From Betaproteobacteria bacterium (lineage in GTDB: Bacteria > Pseudomonadota > Gammaproteobacteria > Burkholderiales > Casimicrobiaceae), in contig READ01000015.1 in NCBI GenBank assembly GCA_004293675.1, positions 62,001-126,000 of the forward strand: a stretch of 64,000 bases of DNA. The letters run 5' to 3'. Positions 46,251-53,748 of this stretch are shown piece by piece. Position 1 is the stretch's first letter. Each line of letters starts with the position of its first letter. The translations under genes were made by a program, and so were the position numbers. The notes under the pieces were generated by a model. The model had not been told where the DNA came from and did not search any database. It saw nothing but the letters and a program-made list of their open reading frames with translations.

Positions 46251-48446
46251 CTACAACGACATCGCCCAACTAAGCTTGGCAAAAATCTCGGTCGTTGATC
46301 GCGTTGATTGCAGCGCAGCGCGTTCATTGCTTCGGGTGATGCCCACATCGAATTCTCGGCCCAAGCCACGTTTGTGCGAATAAACAAGCGATAGCGCATC
46401 GGTTTGCGCGCGCTCGGTGACGGGGAACGAATACGCCACAGGGTTTCGTTTGGAAAGCGTGTACTGTGCGATCAATCGCAGCGAATCTCGGGCCGTCAAA
46501 TACGCTACACCCGTCAATTGCGACGTTCGTTCGATCAAGCGCCACTGTCCGCCGTTGATATTGAACAATCGGAAATCATTAACGTAGGGTTCGATTTCAA
46601 TTCGCTCGAACGGTCGCAGTGTGCCGCCAAACGCAATGGAGGAAAGCTTCGCTAACGAATCGGTTGCTACATCGATACTTCGTCCGACTTCGATATCCGT
46701 CCAAACGCTACGCAGCGTTCCACCGGGGCTGCCCTCACCATGAAAAAACACGGCGGGTGTGTGATGCCATCGACCGCCCTCTTGTACGCGCCGGTAGTTC
46801 ACAAAACGTGGCTGCAAATTCCATTCCGAATTTCGCAGCCCGTTGGCGAAGAGTCCCGGCGTGACGTATCGCTGCAGCGCTACGTTTTGCCAGCTGCGCG
46901 TTTCACGTGCGTTGATACTGGGGCAGATGTTGTTCAAAAACTGATCTTTCGGTTTGAAGCAACGCCACAACTCGGCGCTGGTGCTGCGAAATCCGTTTTG
47001 CGAGATCAGCGCATTGTCGAATCGATAGTTGGGCGAAAACTCGCTGTAATTTGCGTAGAGATGATCCGTCCCGTCGTCGTAGAGCGCATCGGTAAAAAAG
47101 TTGTGGCCGCCTCGGCGCGTGCCATCGCGGGTTTGACTGCCGGCGAGTTGCGCGCGAAGTCGCGTTGAGTCGTTTGGCTTGAAGTTGGCGTCAACGGCAA
47201 CGACGCGATTGCTGCTGTCATCCTCATACGTCCGGTCTGACAGCAGCGCGCCAACACTACCCGTTCCCGATCCACCACCCAACGGAATTCGTACACGCGC
47301 GATCGTCGATTGCGAACGGCCTTGATTTCGAAAATCCGAAAAATAGGTGTTGGGCAATACCACAACACCGCCGCCACGATCAGCCACGGTGATCACGGTC
47401 GCATCCGCCGATTCACTGCGATAGGTCGCGCGTGCGCCCCACAACGGATCGGTGATGGAGCGCGTGTAAATTGAATCGCCAACCAACGAGAGAAGATCGC
47501 TTCCTTCGAGGAAAAACGGTCGCTTTTCCTGCTGATAGATCGCAAATCGAGTGTTGCTTTTGAGCTGCGGTTGATCGAGCTCCAATTGCGAAAAATCGGG
47601 ACGAAATGTACCGTCGATCACCCATTGCGACGTGGGTCGCCACTTCACGTCCGCACCCGCATTGAACTTAGATTCGCTGGTCGTTTTGCCGTTGACTTTT
47701 TCTTGGGTAAACGTGCCCGAGGCAAAAGGCGTCACCGTAACGCCCGACGTTTTCGGGATACCGCTGATACCTGTTAGCTCATCAGCCACACATAAAAAAC
47801 AGGTGGGCTCGCGTCCGAGCACTGCGGTGCTGGAGCGAATACGTGTCTCACGGGGCATGTTTCTAAACACAATAAACGTGAGTTTTTCGGGCAGTGGCTG
47901 CGGTACACGAAGCGAAGTCCACGGAATGCGCATCTCGGCGCTCCAGAAGTCTTTATCGATGTGCGTAGCTGCTTCGAAATCGTAATCGGGTGAGAAGTCT
48001 TCGTTGCTCGTGTCTTCGTTCCAGGAGCCGTCGGCGACGAAGCCGCGGGCGTTGACGCGAAAGAACTGCGCGAATTTGCGGGCACCCGTAGGATCAATCC
48101 ACACCACGAAATTGTCTTGCGTGCCAAACACTTTGTCGCGACGAACAAACGGCGCATCAATTTTCGAAACGTCGGGATCAAACGCTTTCATGCCGACGTA
48201 GAGTGCGTTTTGATCGTATAAAAAACGCACTTCGGTTTTGAAGCGCGCGGGCGCTTTTTCGTTGGGCATGTTTTCAGTCCAACGATCGGCCAATGGCGCG
48301 CGCTGCCAATCGGCGTCGTCAAGCTTCCCATCAATGGAAATGGCGGCGCTAGCGCGCACCGCTTGCAATGCCTGCACGGCATTCGTTGTTAAGAGAGTCG
48401 ACGTTGCGGCTAATAGCAACGCGCTAAGACGAATAAATTTGGTCAT
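46251..48446 (-). CDS. DUF5916/CBM9-like outer-membrane protein
   Basis: 731 residues from ATG 48446 (MTKFIRLSALLLAATS), with a signal peptide ending near NAVQA. The N-terminal domain resembles carbohydrate-binding family 9: IDGKLDDADWQRAPLADRW, LYDQNALYVGMKAFDP, and DNFVVWIDPTGARK. From about residue 240 the sequence becomes alternating strands of a beta barrel (FRPDFSQLELDQPQLKSNTRFAIYQQEKRPFFLEG is a known signature of DUF5916), ending in a short C-terminal strand. Probably an outer-membrane protein binding or importing a carbohydrate or other polymer. No partner is adjacent. Confidence 0.82.
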   Translation of the reverse strand: MTKFIRLSALLLAATSTLLTTNAVQALQAVRASAAISIDGKLDDADWQRAPLADRWTENMPNEKAPARFKTEVRFLYDQNALYVGMKAFDPDVSKIDAPFVRRDKVFGTQDNFVVWIDPTGARKFAQFFRVNARGFVADGSWNEDTSNEDFSPDYDFEAATHIDKDFWSAEMRIPWTSLRVPQPLPEKLTFIVFRNMPRETRIRSSTAVLGREPTCFLCVADELTGISGIPKTSGVTVTPFASGTFTQEKVNGKTTSESKFNAGADVKWRPTSQWVIDGTFRPDFSQLELDQPQLKSNTRFAIYQQEKRPFFLEGSDLLSLVGDSIYTRSITDPLWGARATYRSESADATVITVADRGGGVVVLPNTYFSDFRNQGRSQSTIARVRIPLGGGSGTGSVGALLSDRTYEDDSSNRVVAVDANFKPNDSTRLRAQLAGSQTRDGTRRGGHNFFTDALYDDGTDHLYANYSEFSPNYRFDNALISQNGFRSTSAELWRCFKPKDQFLNNICPSINARETRSWQNVALQRYVTPGLFANGLRNSEWNLQPRFVNYRRVQEGGRWHHTPAVFFHGEGSPGGTLRSVWTDIEVGRSIDVATDSLAKLSSIAFGGTLRPFERIEIEPYVNDFRLFNINGGQWRLIERTSQLTGVAYLTARDSLRLIAQYTLSKRNPVAYSFPVTERAQTDALSLVYSHKRGLGREFDVGITRSNERAALQSTRSTTEIFAKLSWAMSL

Positions 48447-48709
48447 GATAAAGATTGATAGCGCGCCAAGCTTCACCGCTTGGCGCATTGAGTCATACAA
48501 GGCTAAGCCCGCTTAAGTTCCGTAGCGCACGCGGCGCGACGAATCGCTGATCGGTGCGGTGAATGGCGGGAGTGCGATGGGTAGGAATGCAACATGCGAA
48601 GACGCACATTGCCGCAACGACCCGGACAGATTAAGAGTAGTAAACCATGGGAATCCTCCCGTGAGCGATCAATCAAGCTCGCAGTTTAAACAGCACCAGC
48701 AGCGTTTGT

Positions 48710-49207
48710 CTAGGCGTTTTCACGCTTTCGCTCTTCAACTTTTTTATTCAACGCTTCCACCACAACAGGGCTCACGAAGCGGCTCACATCGCCCCCGAAA
48801 AAAGCGATCTCGCGAACGATGGTGGCCGATACGAACATGTATTTTTCAGAAGGCGTGAGAAACACCACTTCGATGCTCGGGTCCATGCCGCGATTCATGC
48901 CGGCCATTTGAAATTCGTATTCGAAATCGCTCACGGCTCGTAGGCCGCGCATGATGGTCGTGGCGTTTTGTTGACGCGCAAAATCGAGTAGCAAGCAAGA
49001 AAATCGCTCGATTCGCACATTGTGTAAATCTTTTACGGCGTCACGTGCCATCGCGACTCGCTCGTCGGCGCTGAACCATGGGCCTTTGCGTTTGCTATCG
49101 GCGACACCAACCACCACTTCGCTAAACAAGCGCGACGCGCGACGAATTAAATCCTCGTGGCCTTTGGTCAAGGGATCGAAAGTGCCGGGGTAGACGCAAC
49201 GCAACAT
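48710..49207 (-). CDS. coaD: Phosphopantetheine adenylyltransferase
   Basis: 165 residues. It makes dephospho-CoA from 4'-phosphopantetheine and ATP, the penultimate step of CoA synthesis. Nucleotidyltransferase motifs are [19 protein letters not shown] (T/HxGH) and the C-terminal [16 protein letters not shown] (ISSTxxR-like). [12 protein letters not shown] is also conserved. It is in an operon with rsmD upstream, only 3 nt apart. Confidence 0.96.
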   Translation of the reverse strand: MLRCVYPGTFDPLTKGHEDLIRRASRLFSEVVVGVADSKRKGPWFSADERVAMARDAVKDLHNVRIERFSCLLLDFARQQNATTIMRGLRAVSDFEYEFQMAGMNRGMDPSIEVVFLTPSEKYMFVSATIVREIAFFGGDVSRFVSPVVVEALNKKVEERKRENA

Positions 49208-49210
49208 GAT

Positions 49211-49777
49211 TCAGCTCTCGCCAGTGGAGTAATTTTCGTTCGCGAACAAATGATAGTGCACCATCCCGGCACGACCCTGTTTCAGTCGTGTAAAGGTCCC
49301 AAATTCAATGAGCTCACTCGCGTATTCGCAGTAAATCATCGCGCCCGGCTGCGCGATGCGTTCCACCAAAGGTGCAAGCCGCTTCCACCAATCCTGCGCG
49401 AAGGGTGGATCGAGAAAAATGACATCGAAGCGCTCCGTGGTTGCAGTCATAAATGCGAATGCATCGCCGTTGACCAGCTTCAAATTATTCAAAGCAAGCA
49501 AGCGCTGGTTTTGAGAAATAGCGTCAGCGACCTTGCGCGACGATTCGATCGCCATCACCTGCGATGCGTTTCGAGAGGCGGCTTCAAAGGCCATCGCGCC
49601 CGACCCTGAAAACGCATCGAGGCAGCGCTTCCCGGTCAAGTCCTGTCCCAACCAATTGAATAGCGTTTCACGCACCCGATCAGGCGTAGGTCGCAATCCC
49701 TCAGCATCGGCGAACTTAATGATGCGGCGTTTGTGGGTGCCGCCGATGATGCGCAGTTGGTTTTTGTGGGTGGGCAT
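49211..49777 (-). CDS. rsmD: 16S rRNA (guanine(966)-N(2))-methyltransferase
   Basis: 188 residues. It methylates G966 in the small ribosomal subunit with S-adenosylmethionine. Start IIGGTHKRRIIKF, then RPTPDRVRETLFNWLG, SAM-binding CLDAFSGSGAMAFEAASR, and the catalytic FLDPPF (DPPF motif). It is transcribed with coaD and is divergent from ftsY, the standard order in betaproteobacteria. Confidence 0.96.
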   Translation of the reverse strand: MPTHKNQLRIIGGTHKRRIIKFADAEGLRPTPDRVRETLFNWLGQDLTGKRCLDAFSGSGAMAFEAASRNASQVMAIESSRKVADAISQNQRLLALNNLKLVNGDAFAFMTATTERFDVIFLDPPFAQDWWKRLAPLVERIAQPGAMIYCEYASELIEFGTFTRLKQGRAGMVHYHLFANENYSTGES

Positions 49778-49819
49778 AGCGCTCTATGGTAGCCAACCGT
49801 TGGTCTGAGTCGGTCAGCA

Positions 49820-49913
49820 CTGTAGGAGCGGCTTGCCGCGAACGTTTGTTTCGCAGCGATGCTGTGCGCGGCAAGGGCCTTTAGTCCTGAGCTTGACGAA
49901 GGGCGCTCCTACA
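49820..49913. repeat. REP element upstream of ftsY
   Basis: TGTAGGAGCGGCTTGCCGCG begins at 49821 and GCGCTCCTACA ends at 49913. Between the arms the sequence contains TCCTGAGCTTGACGAAGG, resembling a second common repeat motif (GAGCTTGTCGAAGG). The element lies in the 204-nt ftsY-rsmD gap and so probably overlaps the promoters. Confidence 0.8.
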
Positions 49914-49981
49914 AATACATTCACCGACGTTTCACGAGCTCTAAAATGGGAGCCGTCATCCGCCAATTTAGAAAGCGCTCC

Positions 49982-51058
49982 ATGTGGGGCTGGTTTAAAA
50001 AAAAGAATTCCGACGCGCCCGTTGAACAACCCGCGCAGGCTATTGAATCGGTCGCTGTACCCGTCGCTCCCATCGCGCCTGAGCCGCCGATAGCGGCCGA
50101 GCCTACCAATGAAACTGTTGTCGTACCCGCTTCGACAAATGGTATTCATGCGCCCGTCATCGAAGAGAAAAAAGGCTGGCTCGACAAACTTAAAAGCGGC
50201 CTCACCGCAACGCGCAACAAACTCGGTCTCAATATCCTCTTCGCAGGCAAGCTCGATGAAGACACTTTGGAGCAACTTGAATCGCAGCTCTTGATGGCCG
50301 ATTGCGGCATGCCCGCCACGCAACATTTGCTCGCTGATTTGCGCAAACGTTGGAAGCAAGCCGGCGGTGAGGGTGATCCGCGCGCAATGCTCGTTGATTC
50401 GCTCACTGAATTGCTGTTACCGCTGGAGCGCCCATTCGCTATTGCTGATGAGACGCCCTACGTCATCATGATCGCCGGTGTAAACGGCGCGGGAAAAACC
50501 ACGAGCATCGGCAAGCTCGCGAAGTTTTTGCAGAAGGAAGGCGCCAGCGTGCTCCTCGCTGCGGGCGACACCTTCCGCGCGGCCGCACGCGAACAGCTCA
50601 CGATCTGGGGCGAGCGCAATAACGTTACCGTGATTCAACAAGCGGGCGGCGATCCCGCTGCGGTGATGTTTGACGCCGTCAACGCGGGCAAGGCGCGCGG
50701 CATCGATGTGGTGATGTGCGACACCGCCGGTCGTTTACCCACGCAGCTCAACTTAATGGACGAGCTCAAAAAAGCCAAACGCGTAATCGGCAAAGCGATG
50801 CACGGCGCACCGCACGAAACACTGCTGGTGCTCGACGGTACGACCGGACAAAACGCCTTGATGCAAGTCAAAGCGTTTGATGAAGCGATTCAACTCACTG
50901 GGCTTGTAATGACTAAGCTCGACGGCAGCGCCAAAGGCGGCGTGATCTGCGCGATTGCCAAAGAGCGGCCCGTGCCGCTGCGGTTCATTGGTGTGGGCGA
51001 AGGCATCGATGATCTACGGCCCTTTTCGGCACGGGATTTTGCAGAGGCGATGGTTTAG
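49982..51058 (+). CDS. ftsY: Signal recognition particle receptor FtsY
   Basis: 358 residues from ATG 49982 (MWGWFKKKNSDAP). It docks SRP with nascent membrane proteins at the inner membrane. An Ala/Pro-rich, acidic N-terminal stretch precedes the N domain (GWLDKLKSGLTATRNKLG, about 57-130), followed by the G domain: GVNGAGKTTSIGKLA (G1), DTFRAAAREQL (G2), DTAGRLPT (G3) and TKLDGSAKGG (G4). The upstream frame to 49859 runs through the REP element and is not a real extension. Confidence 0.95.
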   Translation: MWGWFKKKNSDAPVEQPAQAIESVAVPVAPIAPEPPIAAEPTNETVVVPASTNGIHAPVIEEKKGWLDKLKSGLTATRNKLGLNILFAGKLDEDTLEQLESQLLMADCGMPATQHLLADLRKRWKQAGGEGDPRAMLVDSLTELLLPLERPFAIADETPYVIMIAGVNGAGKTTSIGKLAKFLQKEGASVLLAAGDTFRAAAREQLTIWGERNNVTVIQQAGGDPAAVMFDAVNAGKARGIDVVMCDTAGRLPTQLNLMDELKKAKRVIGKAMHGAPHETLLVLDGTTGQNALMQVKAFDEAIQLTGLVMTKLDGSAKGGVICAIAKERPVPLRFIGVGEGIDDLRPFSARDFAEAMV

Positions 51059-51116
51059 ATGGGTTGGCGTCGCGCACGACGCACAAGAATTTAGACAACG
51101 AGCTTTTTGTTTAGAC

Positions 51117-51133
51117 GCCATATTAAATAAGGC
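51117..51133. repeat. AT-core palindrome copy
   Basis: GCCATATTAAATAAGGC, then GTTT. It is the degenerate fifth copy of the repeat at 5401-5484, in the convergent ftsY-pbpC gap. Confidence 0.5.
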
Positions 51134-51178
51134 GTTTCGATTAATTTTATGATTTTTCGAAAAGCGCTCTAAATTCGT

Positions 51179-51205
51179 TGTAGGCCATATTTCACTAGGC
51201 CTACA
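51179..51205. terminator. Terminator-like hairpin between ftsY and pbpC
   Basis: TGTAGGCC and GGCCTACA are perfect arms around an 11-nt A/T-rich loop. No clear T run, but it lies between the stop codons of two convergent genes, 12 nt from the pbpC stop codon. Confidence 0.6.
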
Positions 51206-51216
51206 CAGAAAAGCTA

Positions 51217-53748
51217 TTAGCGCTTCGCTACGTTTGCATTCCCGCGAATCGTGATGGCAATTCGGTCACGTTCTTCGCCGTTTCTATCGAGCAATCGGAT
51301 GTTGACGACATCAGTCGTCGCGCTGCGAAGCGGCCATGCAATGGGCGTCTCTGAGCAGCCGAGCGACTCGCCGCTAACTTCCCAGCAATTGGCGTGTTGA
51401 GTGTCGCCGCTTTTTAATGTGATGCGTTGGTGCGCATCGGGAATATCAGGATCAATCGCGATAATGGTCCCATCCGTAGGGCTGACGATGCGCGCGCCGC
51501 TGCTGCTGGCTTGGCGAGCGGCGATCAAGAGGCTCTGCGGTTCGGTACCGCGAATGAAATATTCGTCGCGGCTAGGTTCAATGAGCTCACTCAACGCGAC
51601 GCGCTGCTCCCTCCCCCTGGGGGGGAGGGACTTGGTTGCGCAATCAATGCTGGCCGCATCGCACGCTCCCTCTCCCCTAACCCCTCCCCCCCGGGGGGAG
51701 GGGGAAGCGAATTCGATATGGCGCTTCACCACGTTTGCTGGCATCGCAGCGGGACGACCCGTGCCGTATTTGCGCGCCGCCGCTTCCATCACGTCCGACC
51801 AAATCGGTCCGGCACCGGACACGCCGGTGACGTTGTGCATTGGCGTACCGCTAGCATTACCGACCCACACGCCGACCGTCACACGGGTGTTGAAGCCGAT
51901 GGTCCAGTTATCGCGCATGTCTTTACTGGTGCCGGTTTTGACAGCGGCCCAGTGCGACAGCGCGAGTGGGTTGTCAAAGCCGAACGTGACATAACGCGCA
52001 CCACGATCAGCGAGGATATGGGTGATGAGCCATGCGCTGGATTCGGAGAAGAGGCGAGTGTCTCCCTCCCCCCGGGGGGGAGGGGTTAGGGGAGAGGGTG
52101 AATGCGGCTTATTCAAATTGGATTGGGGCGCAGGCTCCCTCTCCCTAACCCTCCCCCCCGGGGGGAGGGGACTAAACCGAATTGGTGATGCAACACCACC
52201 ATTGGCAATCGCGCGATACGCATTGGTGAGTTCGGTGAGGGTCACATCCGCGCTGCCCAGCGCGAGCGAGAAACCGTAATGATCAGGATCGTTAACGAGT
52301 GTGGTGAGCCCGGCGCGCTTGAGCGTGGCGTGTGTCGGCGCGACGCCGACGATGGTGAGCGCGCGAATGGCGGGAACATTGAGCGAGCTGGCCAATGCGG
52401 TTCGCACGCTCACCGGGCCGATGTATTCGTTGGCGTAGTTTTGTGGCGTGTATGCGCCGCCGCCCACATCGACGCTAAAGGGCGAATCATCGAGCAAGGT
52501 GGCGGGCGTGAGCAAATTTTTCTCAAACCCGAGTGCGTAGATAAACGGCTTTAACGTAGAGCCCGCTTGCCGTGGTGCGCGGGCGGCATCGACCTCGCCC
52601 GCCTGCGACAAACGACCCGATGAGCCGACATAGGCGAGCACTTCGCCCGTGGCATTGTCGATGACTACGACGGCCGCGTCTTGCGCGTTGCGGCCGGCGA
52701 GTGCTTGCAGATGTTTGTTGATGGCGTCGCGTGCTGCGATTTGTAGATCGCGATCGAGAGTGGTCGTGGCTATTGGCGAGGGAGTATTACTTTCCGTTCG
52801 TGGTGAGCTTGTCGAACCATGAACGCTGGCTTGGTGCGCGCCGTTGTGGTTCGACAAGCTCACCACGAACGGGCTAGCGCCGCCGCTCGCCGCAGACAAA
52901 TACTTCGCCACATGCGGTGCCAGATTATCGTGCTCGCCCCGCAATGCCGCCGCGCTGCCCCACTTATCAATTGCGTAGGCAATACGCGGGCAATCCTCAC
53001 CACGAGACTGGCCTTGTAACAATTCACAGGCACGTCGTTCGACCAGCGCGCGCTGCGCTTGGGGGGCGCGAATGAGCGCGGCGAGAACGGCCGATTCGAT
53101 GGCGTTGAGCCCGTGCGCTGATTTGCCAAACAGCTGTTCGCTTGCAGCGCCGATACCCTGCAATTCACCGCGAAAGAAAATGGTGTTCAGATACGTTTCA
53201 AGAATTTGTTGTTTTGACCATGCGCGCTCGAGCTCCCATGCCGCTTGCGCTTGATCGAACTTCTGCGTAACGCTGCGGCCGTCGCTGCCACGAGCTAGGG
53301 ACTTATCAAAGGTCGCTGCGACTTGCATTGAAATGCTGCTGGCACCGCGCTGCGCTTTTCCAGCGGCGAAGTTGGAAATCGCAGCGGAAGCGGCGGCGCG
53401 TAAATCAACGCCGCCATGATCGAAGAAACGTTTGTCTTCGGATGCGAGCACCGCGTCGATCAATGCGGGCGAGACTTCATCGAGTGACACCCATGCGCTT
53501 CGGCGCACCGTTTTGTCGATACGAATGCGTTGCAGGGGTTGTTGGTTGCGATCAAGCAGGTAAGTGTCGCTCGGTGTGTTGTTCGATTTAATCGAATCGA
53601 ACGTGGGTGGTGCGGCGAGCGCGAACGCAGAGATCACGCACGCAACAAAACCAACCGCTGTAGGAGCGGCTTGCCGCGAATGTTCCCGAACCGGGGATTC
53701 GCGGCGAGCCGCTCCTACAACACTACGACGGTCTACGCTGTGAATCAA
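51217..53748 (-). CDS. pbpC: Penicillin-binding protein 1C, enlarged by repeat insertions
   Basis: Up to 843 residues, versus about 770 for E. coli PbpC. Glycosyltransferase motif ASEDKRFFDHGGVDL, transpeptidase SxxK in QAGSTLKPFIYAL, and KTGTSKDMRDNWTIGFN, then a C-terminal PbpC-specific domain. Four repeat-derived segments lie in the frame: a REP palindrome encoding residues about 10-30, a repeat encoding SPFVVSLSNHN (about 292-318), and two C/G-rich repeats (about 526-562 and 681-714). All fall outside the catalytic motifs. The start is uncertain: TTG at 53748 overlaps the upstream stop codon; the next in-frame start, GTG 53637, would leave almost no signal peptide (hydrophobic VGFVACVISAFALAA). 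It follows the alpha-2-macroglobulin gene, its usual partner. Confidence 0.85.
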   Translation of the reverse strand: MIHSVDRRSVVGAARRESPVREHSRQAAPTAVGFVACVISAFALAAPPTFDSIKSNNTPSDTYLLDRNQQPLQRIRIDKTVRRSAWVSLDEVSPALIDAVLASEDKRFFDHGGVDLRAAASAAISNFAAGKAQRGASSISMQVAATFDKSLARGSDGRSVTQKFDQAQAAWELERAWSKQQILETYLNTIFFRGELQGIGAASEQLFGKSAHGLNAIESAVLAALIRAPQAQRALVERRACELLQGQSRGEDCPRIAYAIDKWGSAAALRGEHDNLAPHVAKYLSAASGGASPFVVSLSNHNGAHQASVHGSTSSPRTESNTPSPIATTTLDRDLQIAARDAINKHLQALAGRNAQDAAVVVIDNATGEVLAYVGSSGRLSQAGEVDAARAPRQAGSTLKPFIYALGFEKNLLTPATLLDDSPFSVDVGGGAYTPQNYANEYIGPVSVRTALASSLNVPAIRALTIVGVAPTHATLKRAGLTTLVNDPDHYGFSLALGSADVTLTELTNAYRAIANGGVASPIRFSPLPPGGRVREREPAPQSNLNKPHSPSPLTPPPRGEGDTRLFSESSAWLITHILADRGARYVTFGFDNPLALSHWAAVKTGTSKDMRDNWTIGFNTRVTVGVWVGNASGTPMHNVTGVSGAGPIWSDVMEAAARKYGTGRPAAMPANVVKRHIEFASPSPRGGGVRGEGACDAASIDCATKSLPPRGREQRVALSELIEPSRDEYFIRGTEPQSLLIAARQASSSGARIVSPTDGTIIAIDPDIPDAHQRITLKSGDTQHANCWEVSGESLGCSETPIAWPLRSATTDVVNIRLLDRNGEERDRIAITIRGNANVAKR
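51607..51705. repeat. C/G-rich palindromic repeat inside pbpC (copy B)
   Basis: Two palindromic arms (CTCCCTCCCCCTGGGGGGGAGG and CCCCTCCCCCCCGGGGGGAGGG-like) with a 50-nt spacer that includes CTCCCTCTCCCCTAA. It keeps the pbpC frame and encodes about 33 residues rich in Pro, Arg and Gly in a loop before the C-terminal domain. Confidence 0.85.
52062..52170. repeat. C/G-rich palindromic repeat inside pbpC (copy C)
   Basis: Same arms as copy B: CTCCCTCCCCCCGGGG...GTTAGGGGAGAGGG, spacer, then CTCCCTCTCCCTAACCC...GGGGGGAGGGG. It encodes about 36 residues (SPLPPGGRVRERE...SPLTPPPRGEG) between the SxN region and the KTG motif of the transpeptidase. Confidence 0.88.
52794..52872. repeat. Inverted repeat inside pbpC (SPFVVSLSNH type)
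   Basis: Two perfect 26-nt arms, starting CCGTTCGTGGTGAGCTTGTC at 52794 and ending with its complement at 52872, flank a 27-nt spacer. This motif (TTCGACAAGCTCACCACGAA) is a common dispersed repeat in betaproteobacteria. In the pbpC frame it encodes GASPFVVSLSNHNGA. Confidence 0.88.
53659..53719. repeat. REP palindrome at the pbpC 5' end
   Basis: TGTAGGAGCGGCTTGCCGCG (53659-53678) and GCCGCTCCTACA (to 53719) form a 61-nt palindrome. It lies 26 nt behind the stop codon of the alpha-2-macroglobulin gene and in frame with pbpC. Confidence 0.9.

Noticed and set aside
49859-49981. Extended FtsY N terminus
   Set aside because: It is encoded by the REP element and has no FtsY similarity.
51600-53720. 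CRISPR array in the repeat-rich pbpC region
   Set aside because: Repeats are palindromic, of different families, unevenly spaced and inside a coding frame.
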